Part shown: positions 45,555 through 53,804 of the stretch, in pieces | Layout of the letters: each line of letters begins with the position of its first letter | Position numbering within the stretch: the first letter of the stretch is position 1 | Assembly (NCBI RefSeq): GCF_900156415.1 | Contig: NZ_FTNM01000001.1 | Location: 1-64,000, forward strand | Source of the DNA: Pontibacter lucknowensis | Lineage (GTDB): Bacteria > Bacteroidota > Bacteroidia > Cytophagales > Hymenobacteraceae | Reading direction: 5' to 3' | Length of the DNA stretch: 64,000 bases | Translations under genes and position numbers: made by a program | The notes under the pieces: generated by a model | Database searches by the model: none | What the model saw: only the letters and a program-made list of their open reading frames with translations | What the model was told of the DNA's origin: nothing

Positions 45555-47624
45555 ATGACGATGGCCAAAGACAGAAATCCGAACAGACTGATTAACGAGA
45601 GTAGCCCTTACCTGCTACAGCATGCCTATAACCCGGTGGATTGGTATCCATGGGGCGAAGAAGCACTCCTGAAAGCAAAGCAGGAAGATAAACCCATCCT
45701 GGTGAGTATCGGCTACGCCGCCTGCCACTGGTGCCATGTGATGGAGCATCAGTCCTTCGAAGATGAAAAAATTGCCGAAGTGATGAACAAGCACTTCGTG
45801 TGCATCAAAGTAGACCGGGAAGAACGCCCTGATTTGGATGCCGTGCACATGGATGCATTGCAGGCAATGGGATTGCAGGGAGGCTGGCCACTTAATGTCT
45901 TCCTGAACTCAGAAGCCAAGCCGTTTTATGGCGGCACCTATTTTACGCCGCAGCAATGGGTAAACCTGTTGCTCAATATCTCTGAGGCCTACAAGAAAAA
46001 CCGACAGGAGCTCGACAAATCGGCTGAGCAGTTTGTGCAGCACCTCAACCTGAGTGAATTGCAAAGGTTTGGCTTATCCCAAAGCCAGTCAGCACCAAGT
46101 GAGGAGGAGTTTGAGGAAATGTATCGCAACCTGGCCAGGCAGTTCGACAAAAAGTACGGGGGACTAGGCAAAGCACCGAAGTTTCCGATGCCGGCCAATT
46201 ACCTGTTTCTGCTCCGCTACTACTATCACACCCAAGACGATGCAGCACTGAAGCACCTGAATCTCACATTGCATGAAATGGCCTACGGCGGTATTTATGA
46301 CCAGATCGGTGGGGGATTTGCCCGTTACTCGGTTGACGAGAAATGGCTGGTACCGCACTTCGAGAAAATGCTGTACGACAACGGCCAACTGATCAGTCTT
46401 TATTCAGAAGCTTATCAGCTGACCAAGGAACCGCTCTACAAAGATGTTGTGTATGAAACGATTGCCTTTGCAGAACGTGAACTGATGAGCGAAGAGGGCG
46501 GGTTTTATTCATCGCTTGATGCTGACAGTGAGGGCGTGGAAGGCAAGTTCTATGTGTTTACGCGCAAAGAGCTGCAGGACCTGTTCAAAGAAGAGGAGCC
46601 CATCCTGGCGAAATACTACCATGTGACTACTACCGGCAATTTTGAGCATGGGCAGAATATCCTGCACCGCCGCATCAGTGATGAGCACTTTGCTAAGGAA
46701 AACGAACTGGAGCTGGAGGTGCTGGAGGAAATGGTCAAGACCTGGAAAGAGAAGCTGATGGAAGTAAGATCACAGCGCATCCGGCCGGGTTTGGACGACA
46801 AGATCCTCTGCTCCTGGAACGCCATCATGCTCAAGGGCCTGGCTGATGCTTACTATACCTTCGGAAACAAGCACTTCCTGCATCTGGCTGTCCGTAATGC
46901 TGATTTCTTACTGCAGCACCTGAAGCAGGGCGACAAGCTATACCGCAACTATAAGAAAGGAACGGCTTCTATTGACGCTTTCCTGGAAGACTACGCTTTG
47001 CTGATCCGGGCACTGATCCGGGTATACGAAATCACCTTTGACGAGAAATACCTGCAGGAGGCCAGGCAGCTGACGGACTATACCTTAGCCAACTTCTTCG
47101 ATGAGCAGGAGCAGCTGTTCTTTTTCACCGACCAGAACGCAGAGAAACTGGTGGCCCGCAAAAAAGAACTGCTCGACAATGTGATTCCTTCCTCCAACTC
47201 CGTGATGGCCACCAACCTATACCTGCTGGGGTTGTATTTTGACGAGGAGCGCTACCAGCAACTCTCCGACACCATGCTATCGCAGGTAAAAGAGCTGGTT
47301 GTAAAAGAACCCGGCCACATGGGCAATTGGGCCAGCCTCTGCTTCCACAAACTGCAACCAACCGCCGAAGTGGCCATCGTAGGACATCTGGCTCCGGAGA
47401 TGCGCTCTGAACTCAGTTCGTTCTACATCCCGAACATGCTGCTGGCCGGTACTGAAAGCCAGAGTGAGCTACCCCTACTGAAGGATCGCAGCGCTATCAA
47501 TGGAAAAACGACAGTGTATGTGTGCTATAACAAAACCTGTCAGCTGCCGGTACACACGGCGGCAGAGGCTCTGGAGCAGTTACAGAAGAGTTCAGGGCAG
47601 GAGCCCAAGTTTCCGACGCTGTAA
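45555..47624 (+). CDS. DUF255 thioredoxin-fold / glycoside-hydrolase-like protein (YyaL/SPATA20 type)
   Basis: A 689-residue cytoplasmic protein. The N-terminal DUF255 thioredoxin-like domain (about 5-165) starts with [25 protein letters not shown] and carries the motif CHWCHVM (near 53-59). A long (alpha/alpha)-barrel region of the six-hairpin type follows (about 200-600), with [40 protein letters not shown] and [15 protein letters not shown]. The length and order are those of YyaL and human SPATA20. The biochemical role of the family is not established. Confidence 0.93.
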   Translation: MTMAKDRNPNRLINESSPYLLQHAYNPVDWYPWGEEALLKAKQEDKPILVSIGYAACHWCHVMEHQSFEDEKIAEVMNKHFVCIKVDREERPDLDAVHMDALQAMGLQGGWPLNVFLNSEAKPFYGGTYFTPQQWVNLLLNISEAYKKNRQELDKSAEQFVQHLNLSELQRFGLSQSQSAPSEEEFEEMYRNLARQFDKKYGGLGKAPKFPMPANYLFLLRYYYHTQDDAALKHLNLTLHEMAYGGIYDQIGGGFARYSVDEKWLVPHFEKMLYDNGQLISLYSEAYQLTKEPLYKDVVYETIAFAERELMSEEGGFYSSLDADSEGVEGKFYVFTRKELQDLFKEEEPILAKYYHVTTTGNFEHGQNILHRRISDEHFAKENELELEVLEEMVKTWKEKLMEVRSQRIRPGLDDKILCSWNAIMLKGLADAYYTFGNKHFLHLAVRNADFLLQHLKQGDKLYRNYKKGTASIDAFLEDYALLIRALIRVYEITFDEKYLQEARQLTDYTLANFFDEQEQLFFFTDQNAEKLVARKKELLDNVIPSSNSVMATNLYLLGLYFDEERYQQLSDTMLSQVKELVVKEPGHMGNWASLCFHKLQPTAEVAIVGHLAPEMRSELSSFYIPNMLLAGTESQSELPLLKDRSAINGKTTVYVCYNKTCQLPVHTAAEALEQLQKSSGQEPKFPTL

Positions 47625-47665
47625 GTAGAGGACTATTGACATCAGGGTTAACTCAAGCATTATCA

Positions 47666-47741
47666 TGTCATTTCGACCAGAGGGAGAAATCTGAATGATG
47701 AATAATGTTATCCCAGATTTCTCTCTCTGGTCGAAATGACA
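47666..47741. repeat. Long inverted repeat, REP-like dispersed element
   Basis: Two 28-bp arms (47666-47693 and 47714-47741) are inverted with one mismatch and a 20-nt loop. The arm core reads TTTCGACCAGAGGGAGAAAT. Similar palindromes are familiar between genes of many Bacteroidota and give rise to false short ORFs. It may also act as a terminator for the DUF255 gene 42 bp upstream, though no T run follows. Confidence 0.85.
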
Positions 47742-47861
47742 ACAAAATTCGTTAAATCTTGAACAGATAGCATTGAAGTCCTGAATACGCAAGCTATTCA
47801 GGTATAGCCATAATGAGGCATAACCTCTCTCCTACAAAGCCTTCGGGATTTACATGCTTTT

Positions 47862-50429
47862 TTGCGACATTTGCATGTACAACCTATACCTGCGCCCTTG
47901 TCTGAGTTACTCAATTTCAATTACCCGCCGGAGCCGGCCGTGGACCGCGTCACCCTCTTTGCTGACGTGATTCTGCCATTGCCGCTGCCCAAGCTCTATA
48001 CCTACCGCATTCCCTTCGAAATGAACGACGAGGTGCTGGTGGGTGCCCGGGTGATTGTGCAGTTCGGAGCCAAACGGGTACTCAGCTGCATCGTCGCCGA
48101 CATCCATGAAAATGCCCCTGCCGACTATCAGGCAAAGTATATTCTGGATGTACTGGACGACAAACCGATCGTGACAGCTCCGCAGCTTAAGCTCTTCCGC
48201 TGGATCGCGGACTACTACATGTGCACCATTGGTGAGGTGATCAATGCGGCCCTACCCTCGGCACTCAAGCTCAGCAGCGAGTCGCGCATACAGCTGCACC
48301 CGCACTTTAACCCTGAAGAAGACGACATACCTCTGGCCTCGCAGGAGGTTAAGATAATTTACGCCCTGCAGCAAAACCCGGCGCTTACCTTTACCGAAAT
48401 AGGCAACCTGCTACAGGTGAAGAGCTACCATAAGTACATCAAGTCGCTGATCCAGAAAGAGGCGATCATTATATTTGAGCAGGTAAGTGACCGTTTTTCT
48501 CCTAAAGTGGTGAAGAAGATCCGCCTGACAGAGCATTTTGTGCAGGAGGAAGGGATGCTGGAGGAGTTATTCAATCAACTCGCTACTAAGCCCAAGCAGC
48601 TTGACATCCTGCTCAACTACCTGCAGAAGGTGCCGGTGCATCAGAACATCCACCTCAATGCGGCAGGTATAGAGAAAAGTGCGTTGGCAAACAACCCGCA
48701 CCTTTCCAAGTCATCCATCGACTCGCTGATCAAAAAAGGCGTGCTGGAACAGTTTGACCAGATTATTTCCCGCTTCCCTGTAGATAATACGGTGCCGCTG
48801 CAGCCCATGAAGCTGTCGGAGCACCAGGAGCAGGCCAAGGATGAGATACTGGGCCTCTTCAAAGAGAAAGACACCGTACTGCTACACGGCGTAACAGGCA
48901 GTGGTAAAACCGAGGTATACATCGACCTGATCAAGCATGCCCTGGAGGCAGGCGGACAGGTGCTATACCTGTTGCCCGAAATTGCACTGACCGCTCAGAT
49001 TGTAACGCGTCTGATGAAGGTGTTTGGCGATAAGCTGGGTATTTACCACTCCAAGTTCTCTGACAATGAGCGGGCGGAGGTATGGCAGGGTGTGCTGTCT
49101 GGTCGTTTCCAGATGGTAGTAGGCGTGCGCTCGGCCGTATTCCTGCCTTTCCATAACCTGTCGCTTATCATTGTCGACGAGGAGCACGAGCCTAGCTATA
49201 AGCAGTATGATCCGGCTCCCCGCTACAACGCCCGCGAAACGGCCCTGATGATGGCGCACCTGCAGGGGGCAAAGACGCTGCTCGGCTCTGCAACGCCTTC
49301 CATCGAGACCTATTATAACTGCAAGACCAACCGCTGGGGACTGGTGACGATGAGCAAACGTTTCGGGGAGGCGCAGCTGCCTGCTATTGAGCTGATCAAC
49401 GTGCGGGAGGAGCAGCACCGCAAGAACATGCACAATCACTTCTCGGGTAAATTGGTCACCGCCATTGAGGAACGATTGGCGCGACACGAGCAGGTGATCC
49501 TGTTCCAGAACCGCCGTGGCTATGCCCCTTTTATCAGCTGCGACGAGTGCTCCTGGATTCCCAAGTGCCGGAACTGTGCTGTGAGTCTCTCCTACCACAA
49601 GTATAACAACGAACTGCGCTGCCACTACTGCGGCTACCACGAGCGCATGCCGCACGACTGTCCGGCTTGCGGCGCTACCACGCTCAAAAGCATGGGCTTC
49701 GGTACTGAGAAGGTGGAGGATGACCTGAAGCTGATGCTGCCAAACGCCGAGGTACAGCGCATGGACCTGGACACGACCAAGAAGAAAAACAGCTACCAGC
49801 AGATCATCGCCGACTTCGAGAGCGGCAAAACCAATGTGCTGATCGGTACCCAAATGGTGACCAAAGGCCTGGACTTTGAGAACGTGAGTCTGGTAGGTAT
49901 ACTCAACGCTGACAGCATCATCCACTTCCCTGATTTCCGGGCGCACGAGCGGGCCTATCAGCTTTTTGTGCAGGTGAGCGGCCGTGCCGGCCGTAAAGGC
50001 AAGCCGGGTACGGTGCTGATCCAGACCCGCGACCCGCTACAACCGATCTTCCGCAAGGTGCACAGCAACGACTATACTTCACTGTACGAGCACGAAATAG
50101 AGGAGCGCATGCGATTTGGTTATCCTCCTTTTACCCGCATGATCCGCATCACGGTAAAGCATGCTGATGAGAAGATCTCCGAAAATGCTGCTATTGTGCT
50201 AGCTAAGGACCTGACCGATCAGTTGGGTGCGCAGCTGGTGCTGGGGCCTGAAGTGCCGTATATCTTTAAGATCCGGAATCTTTTCCTGAATGAGATCCAT
50301 GTGAAGCTGCCGCGGGAGAATGTTAACCTAAGAGCTGCCAAACAGGCGATTGCCAAGGTGATACAGCAGCTGTATCTCTTGCCTGATTTTAAGGGGGTGA
50401 GGGTGGTTGCGGATGTGGATCCGGCTTAA
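47862..50429 (+). CDS. priA: Primosomal replication protein N' (PriA helicase)
   Basis: Superfamily 2 helicase of 855 residues that restarts stalled replication forks. The N-terminal 3'-DNA-binding domain begins with DVILPLPLPKLYTYRIP. Walker A GVTGSGKTE is near 342, DEEHEPSYKQYDP near 440, and eight zinc-ligand cysteines lie between about 560 and 605 (CDEC, CRNC, CHYC, CPAC). The C-terminal helicase lobe has GTQMVTKGLDFENVSLVGILNADS and QVSGRAGRKGKPG. The start is uncertain: the longest frame begins with TTG at 47862, but a GTG at 47940 directly before the conserved region is also possible, and no ATG is available. Confidence 0.95.
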   Translation: MRHLHVQPIPAPLSELLNFNYPPEPAVDRVTLFADVILPLPLPKLYTYRIPFEMNDEVLVGARVIVQFGAKRVLSCIVADIHENAPADYQAKYILDVLDDKPIVTAPQLKLFRWIADYYMCTIGEVINAALPSALKLSSESRIQLHPHFNPEEDDIPLASQEVKIIYALQQNPALTFTEIGNLLQVKSYHKYIKSLIQKEAIIIFEQVSDRFSPKVVKKIRLTEHFVQEEGMLEELFNQLATKPKQLDILLNYLQKVPVHQNIHLNAAGIEKSALANNPHLSKSSIDSLIKKGVLEQFDQIISRFPVDNTVPLQPMKLSEHQEQAKDEILGLFKEKDTVLLHGVTGSGKTEVYIDLIKHALEAGGQVLYLLPEIALTAQIVTRLMKVFGDKLGIYHSKFSDNERAEVWQGVLSGRFQMVVGVRSAVFLPFHNLSLIIVDEEHEPSYKQYDPAPRYNARETALMMAHLQGAKTLLGSATPSIETYYNCKTNRWGLVTMSKRFGEAQLPAIELINVREEQHRKNMHNHFSGKLVTAIEERLARHEQVILFQNRRGYAPFISCDECSWIPKCRNCAVSLSYHKYNNELRCHYCGYHERMPHDCPACGATTLKSMGFGTEKVEDDLKLMLPNAEVQRMDLDTTKKKNSYQQIIADFESGKTNVLIGTQMVTKGLDFENVSLVGILNADSIIHFPDFRAHERAYQLFVQVSGRAGRKGKPGTVLIQTRDPLQPIFRKVHSNDYTSLYEHEIEERMRFGYPPFTRMIRITVKHADEKISENAAIVLAKDLTDQLGAQLVLGPEVPYIFKIRNLFLNEIHVKLPRENVNLRAAKQAIAKVIQQLYLLPDFKGVRVVADVDPA

Positions 50430-50572
50430 TCTAATATTATCTACTTTTGCAGGTATAGCAACCCGAGTTGTTTCATAGCTTCGCCTGTGCAGCGGGCTGA
50501 TGGTGTAGCTAAGATGTTGCTTGTTACAAGTTGAACTATTGCATAGTTGGCTTTTCGCCTGTGCGGCGGGCA

Positions 50573-50602
50573 CCTACTTTTTTCCTTGATGAAAAAAGTA
50601 GG
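50573..50602. repeat. Perfect 12-bp hairpin repeat
   Basis: Arms CCTACTTTTTTC (50573-50584) and GAAAAAAGTAGG (50591-50602) with a 6-nt loop, followed by GCAAAAAAATCAAG. The block looks like a repeat element that occurs in other Bacteroidota intergenic regions. Confidence 0.6.
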
Positions 50603-50800
50603 CAAAAAAATCAAGACGCTCCAAATCGAGGGCCCCTACCCCCACTCGCTGAACGCTCGAACAGTGGAGCGCCAAAGGTGCACCTGGCTAAAGCTGTTTG
50701 TTTCATTGCTCAAGGGGCAAGTTAGTCTTTCAATGCGTGTCAGTGGTGTGTGACTGTAGCAATAAGGCTTATAACTATGAACTGGCAGTGGCAGAAAGGT

Positions 50801-51036
50801 CCCCCTTTGAAGGGGGCAGGGGGATGACAATCGTGCACAGCTCCTTCCCTTATTTTTAGGGGAAGGCTGGGATAGGGTAAAACTTACAGCGCTTATCCTT
50901 GGCACTGGTAACGGCTAATTCCCCTCTTGAGAGGGACAGGGGTGTGTAGAGTGAGTTGGCAAACTAAACTGCAGAAGCTACAGAGCTATACCTGTGAGAT
51001 TGACAGTAGCAGAGATTCCCCTTGGAGGTTGGGGTC
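50801..51036. repeat. Cluster of four related C-rich/G-rich hairpin remnants
   Basis: Four variants of one pattern (C-run, CTT, short gap, AAG, G-run, then ACAGGGGT-like tail): 50801-50823, 50841-50877, 50921-50946 and 51017-51036. The first is the best preserved, with arms CCCCCTT and AAGGGGG. They differ by point changes, as expected of old copies of a dispersed element. Confidence 0.6.
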
Positions 51037-51352
51037 CTCGACAAAGAAGGGACCATGAAAATGTACAACCAGCTGGCTTTATGAACAACAGCAGCCACGA
51101 AATCATACCCTACTAACCTACATCTGAAGACAGCGATTCTCGACAAAATTGTACGCTGAGATGTCCCAGAATCACAAAATAATGATCTAACGAACTACTC
51201 AAAAAAATATTTTACTTTTTTGAAAGCATCTGTAACCCTGCTAAAATCAGGGGCGTATAAAGAGTACCTTTGGCTAAAAGTTGAAAGCCTGAAAGTTGGG
51301 AATGCCTACCAAGACATTTTTTAACTTTCAGGTTTTTCTCTTTTTTACCCCC

Positions 51353-51535
51353 CTATTGCTGCGGTTTGTTCTTGTTCAGCAGCACCACATACATGATCCC
51401 AAAGCCCAGAAAAGCGATCAGGAAAAAGATGTCCATCCATTCGTACTCTCCCTGTATGATCTGCCAGCCTTTTACACCTGCAAACACAAAGCAGGCGATG
51501 GCAAGCAAAATTCTGAATATTCGTTGATTAGGCAT
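51353..51535 (-). CDS. Small two-helix membrane protein, unknown
   Basis: A 60-residue protein with two membrane helices (about 7-23 and 32-51), the second ending MYVVLLNKNKPQQ. The ATG at 51533-51535 was chosen because an earlier in-frame ATG (51592) lies inside the transporter gene. It follows the SLC13 transporter gene by 34 bp on the same strand. No family was recognised. Confidence 0.65.
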   Translation of the reverse strand: MPNQRIFRILLAIACFVFAGVKGWQIIQGEYEWMDIFFLIAFLGFGIMYVVLLNKNKPQQ

Positions 51536-51569
51536 AAGCTTATTATTGGGTGAATTACAAGGTATAAAA

Positions 51570-53009
51570 TCAGAGAGATAAATAGAAAACAACCCAGGCT
51601 GTAATGACGACCGTGCCTACCAGATTGAGAACCAGGCCTGTTTTCACCATTGTGCTGATAGGTACTTGCTTACTTCCGTACACAATGGCATTGGGAGGTG
51701 TTGCTACAGGTAGCATAAAGGCCATGGAGCAGGCCACTACTACGCCCAGTACAGGGTATAGCTCCGGCAACTGTAGCTGATTGAGTATACCAATGATAAT
51801 CGGTACAAAGGTAATGGCAATGGCTGTATTAGAACTCACTTCGGTCAGCATGAGCACGCCGCCCACCAGCACAAACACCAGTATGATCAGCTGCCCCGGA
51901 TCAATAAAAGAGGTTATACCTGCTCCGATCACATCGGCGAGTCCTGAAGTAACTACCAGTTGCCCTAGTGCCATACCTCCCCCAAACAGCAGGATCGTGT
52001 CCCAGTCTATCTTCACCAGGTCACCAGCTGTCAGCGTACCCTCTCCCCCATTCTCCTGCCCCGGCGGGATCAGGAACAGCAGTAGCGCAGCCAACACTGC
52101 CACCGTACTCTCCGCAAAATAGGTGCTCATGAAGGTATAGGCCGCCTCCATGCCTAGCAGATTAAACACGCCCGGACTCAACCACAATACCACCGCCAGT
52201 GTAAATACACCCATTGTGATCTGCTCGCCTTTTGAAATGGGAGGTTGGGTATGCGTGTGTTCTTCCACGTAAGCTCTTATACCTTCCGCACTGAACCTGA
52301 ACTTTTTGAGGAACCAGCGTACGTAGAGCAGCATAAAGGCATACATACTCAGCGAGATGGGCAACGCCATCATCATCCACTGCAGAAAATCAATGCTGAT
52401 GCCTTCTTTGGCCAGGTAGTTCACTCCAATCAGGTTGGGAGGCGAACCGATTATCGTGCTGACGCCCCCGATAGAGGCGCTGTAGGCAATACCTAACAGA
52501 AAGAAAGGCGCAGGGCTCTTACGTGACTCAGGCTCCTGAATGAGTTGTAACACCCCAATCATGAGCGGCAGCAGCATGGCCACCGTCACGGAGTTGCTCA
52601 CCCACATCGACAGCACGTACGACACCAGCGAGAAGCCCAGAAACATGCTGAACAGGCTTTTCTGGAAAACTTTTCGGGACAGAATAAAGAGGGCAATCCG
52701 TTTGTCGAGGCCGTGGCGGGTCATGGAGCGGGCCAGCAGAAAGCTACCGATAAAGAGCAGGATGATAGGGTGCCCGAGGTTTTGGAAAGCCGTATTGATA
52801 TCGGCTATACCTGTCAGGATGGCCATAACCACTCCCAGGAAGGCAGTCATCGAGAGCGGAATCACCTCAGTCATCCAGAAAGCCAGGCAGAACACCATGA
52901 TAGTCGCCACCTTCCGGGCCTGGGGCTCCAGTCCACCGGTCAGCCACCACATGATAACAGCCAGCAGAGGCGCCAGCAGCAAACCTATGTTTCTTCTGCT
53001 TAAAGTCAT
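51570..53009 (-). CDS. SLC13 (DASS) family anion:sodium symporter
   Basis: A 479-residue inner-membrane transporter with about 11-12 helices and two inverted repeats. Each repeat carries the SNT substrate/sodium motif: WVSNSVTVAMLLPL (near 134) and VSSNTAIAITFVPI (near 383). The IGSPPNLIGVNYL segment (near 187) is also typical. The substrate is probably a di- or tricarboxylate, but sulfate or phosphate cannot be excluded. It stands 102 bp downstream of the DinB-family gene on the same strand. Confidence 0.94.
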   Translation of the reverse strand: MTLSRRNIGLLLAPLLAVIMWWLTGGLEPQARKVATIMVFCLAFWMTEVIPLSMTAFLGVVMAILTGIADINTAFQNLGHPIILLFIGSFLLARSMTRHGLDKRIALFILSRKVFQKSLFSMFLGFSLVSYVLSMWVSNSVTVAMLLPLMIGVLQLIQEPESRKSPAPFFLLGIAYSASIGGVSTIIGSPPNLIGVNYLAKEGISIDFLQWMMMALPISLSMYAFMLLYVRWFLKKFRFSAEGIRAYVEEHTHTQPPISKGEQITMGVFTLAVVLWLSPGVFNLLGMEAAYTFMSTYFAESTVAVLAALLLFLIPPGQENGGEGTLTAGDLVKIDWDTILLFGGGMALGQLVVTSGLADVIGAGITSFIDPGQLIILVFVLVGGVLMLTEVSSNTAIAITFVPIIIGILNQLQLPELYPVLGVVVACSMAFMLPVATPPNAIVYGSKQVPISTMVKTGLVLNLVGTVVITAWVVFYLSL

Positions 53010-53110
53010 GGTTATAAATATAGCGATAAACCTGCAGAAGCAGCAGATCTACGCAATAGGATTGGGCAAAAAGAATGAAGCTATACCTGCCTGTTCTTCA
53101 ATAGTTTGGG

Positions 53111-53635
53111 CTAGACCAGGTAACGCTGCTTGATAATGTTGAGGTGGTGGATTTCATGCCCCAGAATAGCAAAGCCCAGTGCTCTTACCGATACCCTACG
53201 GCCACTGGCTATACCTGTGTGATTCAGCATTTCGTCATCAAAGCCTTTGAACAGTTCGATAGTGGCCTGGCGGACAGCGGCATACTCAGCCAAAATGGAC
53301 GTTATTTGTCTTGTATCTGCCTTACTATTTTCTGCATAGGCATTTTCGTCAAATCCGGGCAGCTCCTTCTTATCATTGCGGGCGAAGCAGAGGGCACGGT
53401 AAGCAAATATGCGTTCGGTATCAGCCATGTGCACCAGCATCTCCTTGATCGACCACTTGCCGGGCTGGTAGCGGTGGTTTAACTGCTGCTCTTTAAGCGA
53501 AAGCATGAAGTTGACAATGTACTCTTCGCTAGCGGCCAGGGCAGACAGCAGGTCATCAGTATTGGCATTGCCAATATAGCTATTGAAGAACTCGTCGTAT
53601 TCAGCTGGATTAGGCGCACTGATCATCTTATCCAT
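53111..53635 (-). CDS. DinB-family protein
   Basis: A 174-residue four-helix-bundle protein of the DinB/YfiT metal-binding superfamily. The three probable metal-ligand histidines are visible in MLVHMADTER (His69) and GHEIHHLNI (near 160-165). The YQPGKWSIKEML block (about 57-68) is typical. Members include thiol-S-transferases such as BstA, but the substrate here is unknown. Confidence 0.92.
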   Translation of the reverse strand: MDKMISAPNPAEYDEFFNSYIGNANTDDLLSALAASEEYIVNFMLSLKEQQLNHRYQPGKWSIKEMLVHMADTERIFAYRALCFARNDKKELPGFDENAYAENSKADTRQITSILAEYAAVRQATIELFKGFDDEMLNHTGIASGRRVSVRALGFAILGHEIHHLNIIKQRYLV

Positions 53636-53715
53636 AGTTTTGGGTTTTGGTAATAGGATTATAGGTATACGTGAAGGTACAAATTATACGCGTATCCTAA
53701 TATGCGTTGCAAATA

Positions 53716-53757
53716 AAAAGCAGCGGCCTGACTCACTGAAGTCAGGCCGCTGCTTTT
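53716..53757. terminator. Terminator downstream of the M14 peptidase gene
   Basis: A perfect 18-bp inverted repeat (53716-53733 and 53740-53757) with a 6-nt loop and A/T flanks on both sides. It lies about 48 bp after the stop of the M14 gene on the minus strand. Confidence 0.93.
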
Positions 53758-53804
53758 GTAAAAGTATAACTCCTTTATTACTAATTGGTAAGTCAGCGCA
53801 ATGA

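Larger units (their letters stand above)
50430..51352. other. Gene-free region with decayed dispersed repeats
   Basis: About 920 bp between priA and the small membrane protein with no credible gene. It holds two direct copies of a TTCGCCTGTGCnGCGGGC element (about 50480-50497 and 50554-50571), a hairpin at 50573-50602, four C-rich/G-rich hairpin remnants (50801-51036) and a weak inverted repeat CCTGAAAGTT/AACTTTCAGG (51288-51332) followed by a T-rich tract. A plus-strand TACCTTTG at 51265-51272 lacks a -33 TTG. It reads like a dumping ground of non-autonomous repeat elements. Confidence 0.6.

Noticed and set aside
47666..47741. Classical intrinsic terminator for the DUF255 gene
   Set aside because: The arms and loop are too long and no T run follows; a dispersed repeat is the better reading, although it may still stop transcription.
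48963..49946. A 327-codon frame antisense to priA
   Set aside because: It is a shadow of the conserved helicase domain of priA and has no start context or family.
51265..51272. Promoter on the plus strand after the repeat cluster
   Set aside because: TACCTTTG is present but has no TTG at the -33 distance and no gene follows on that strand.
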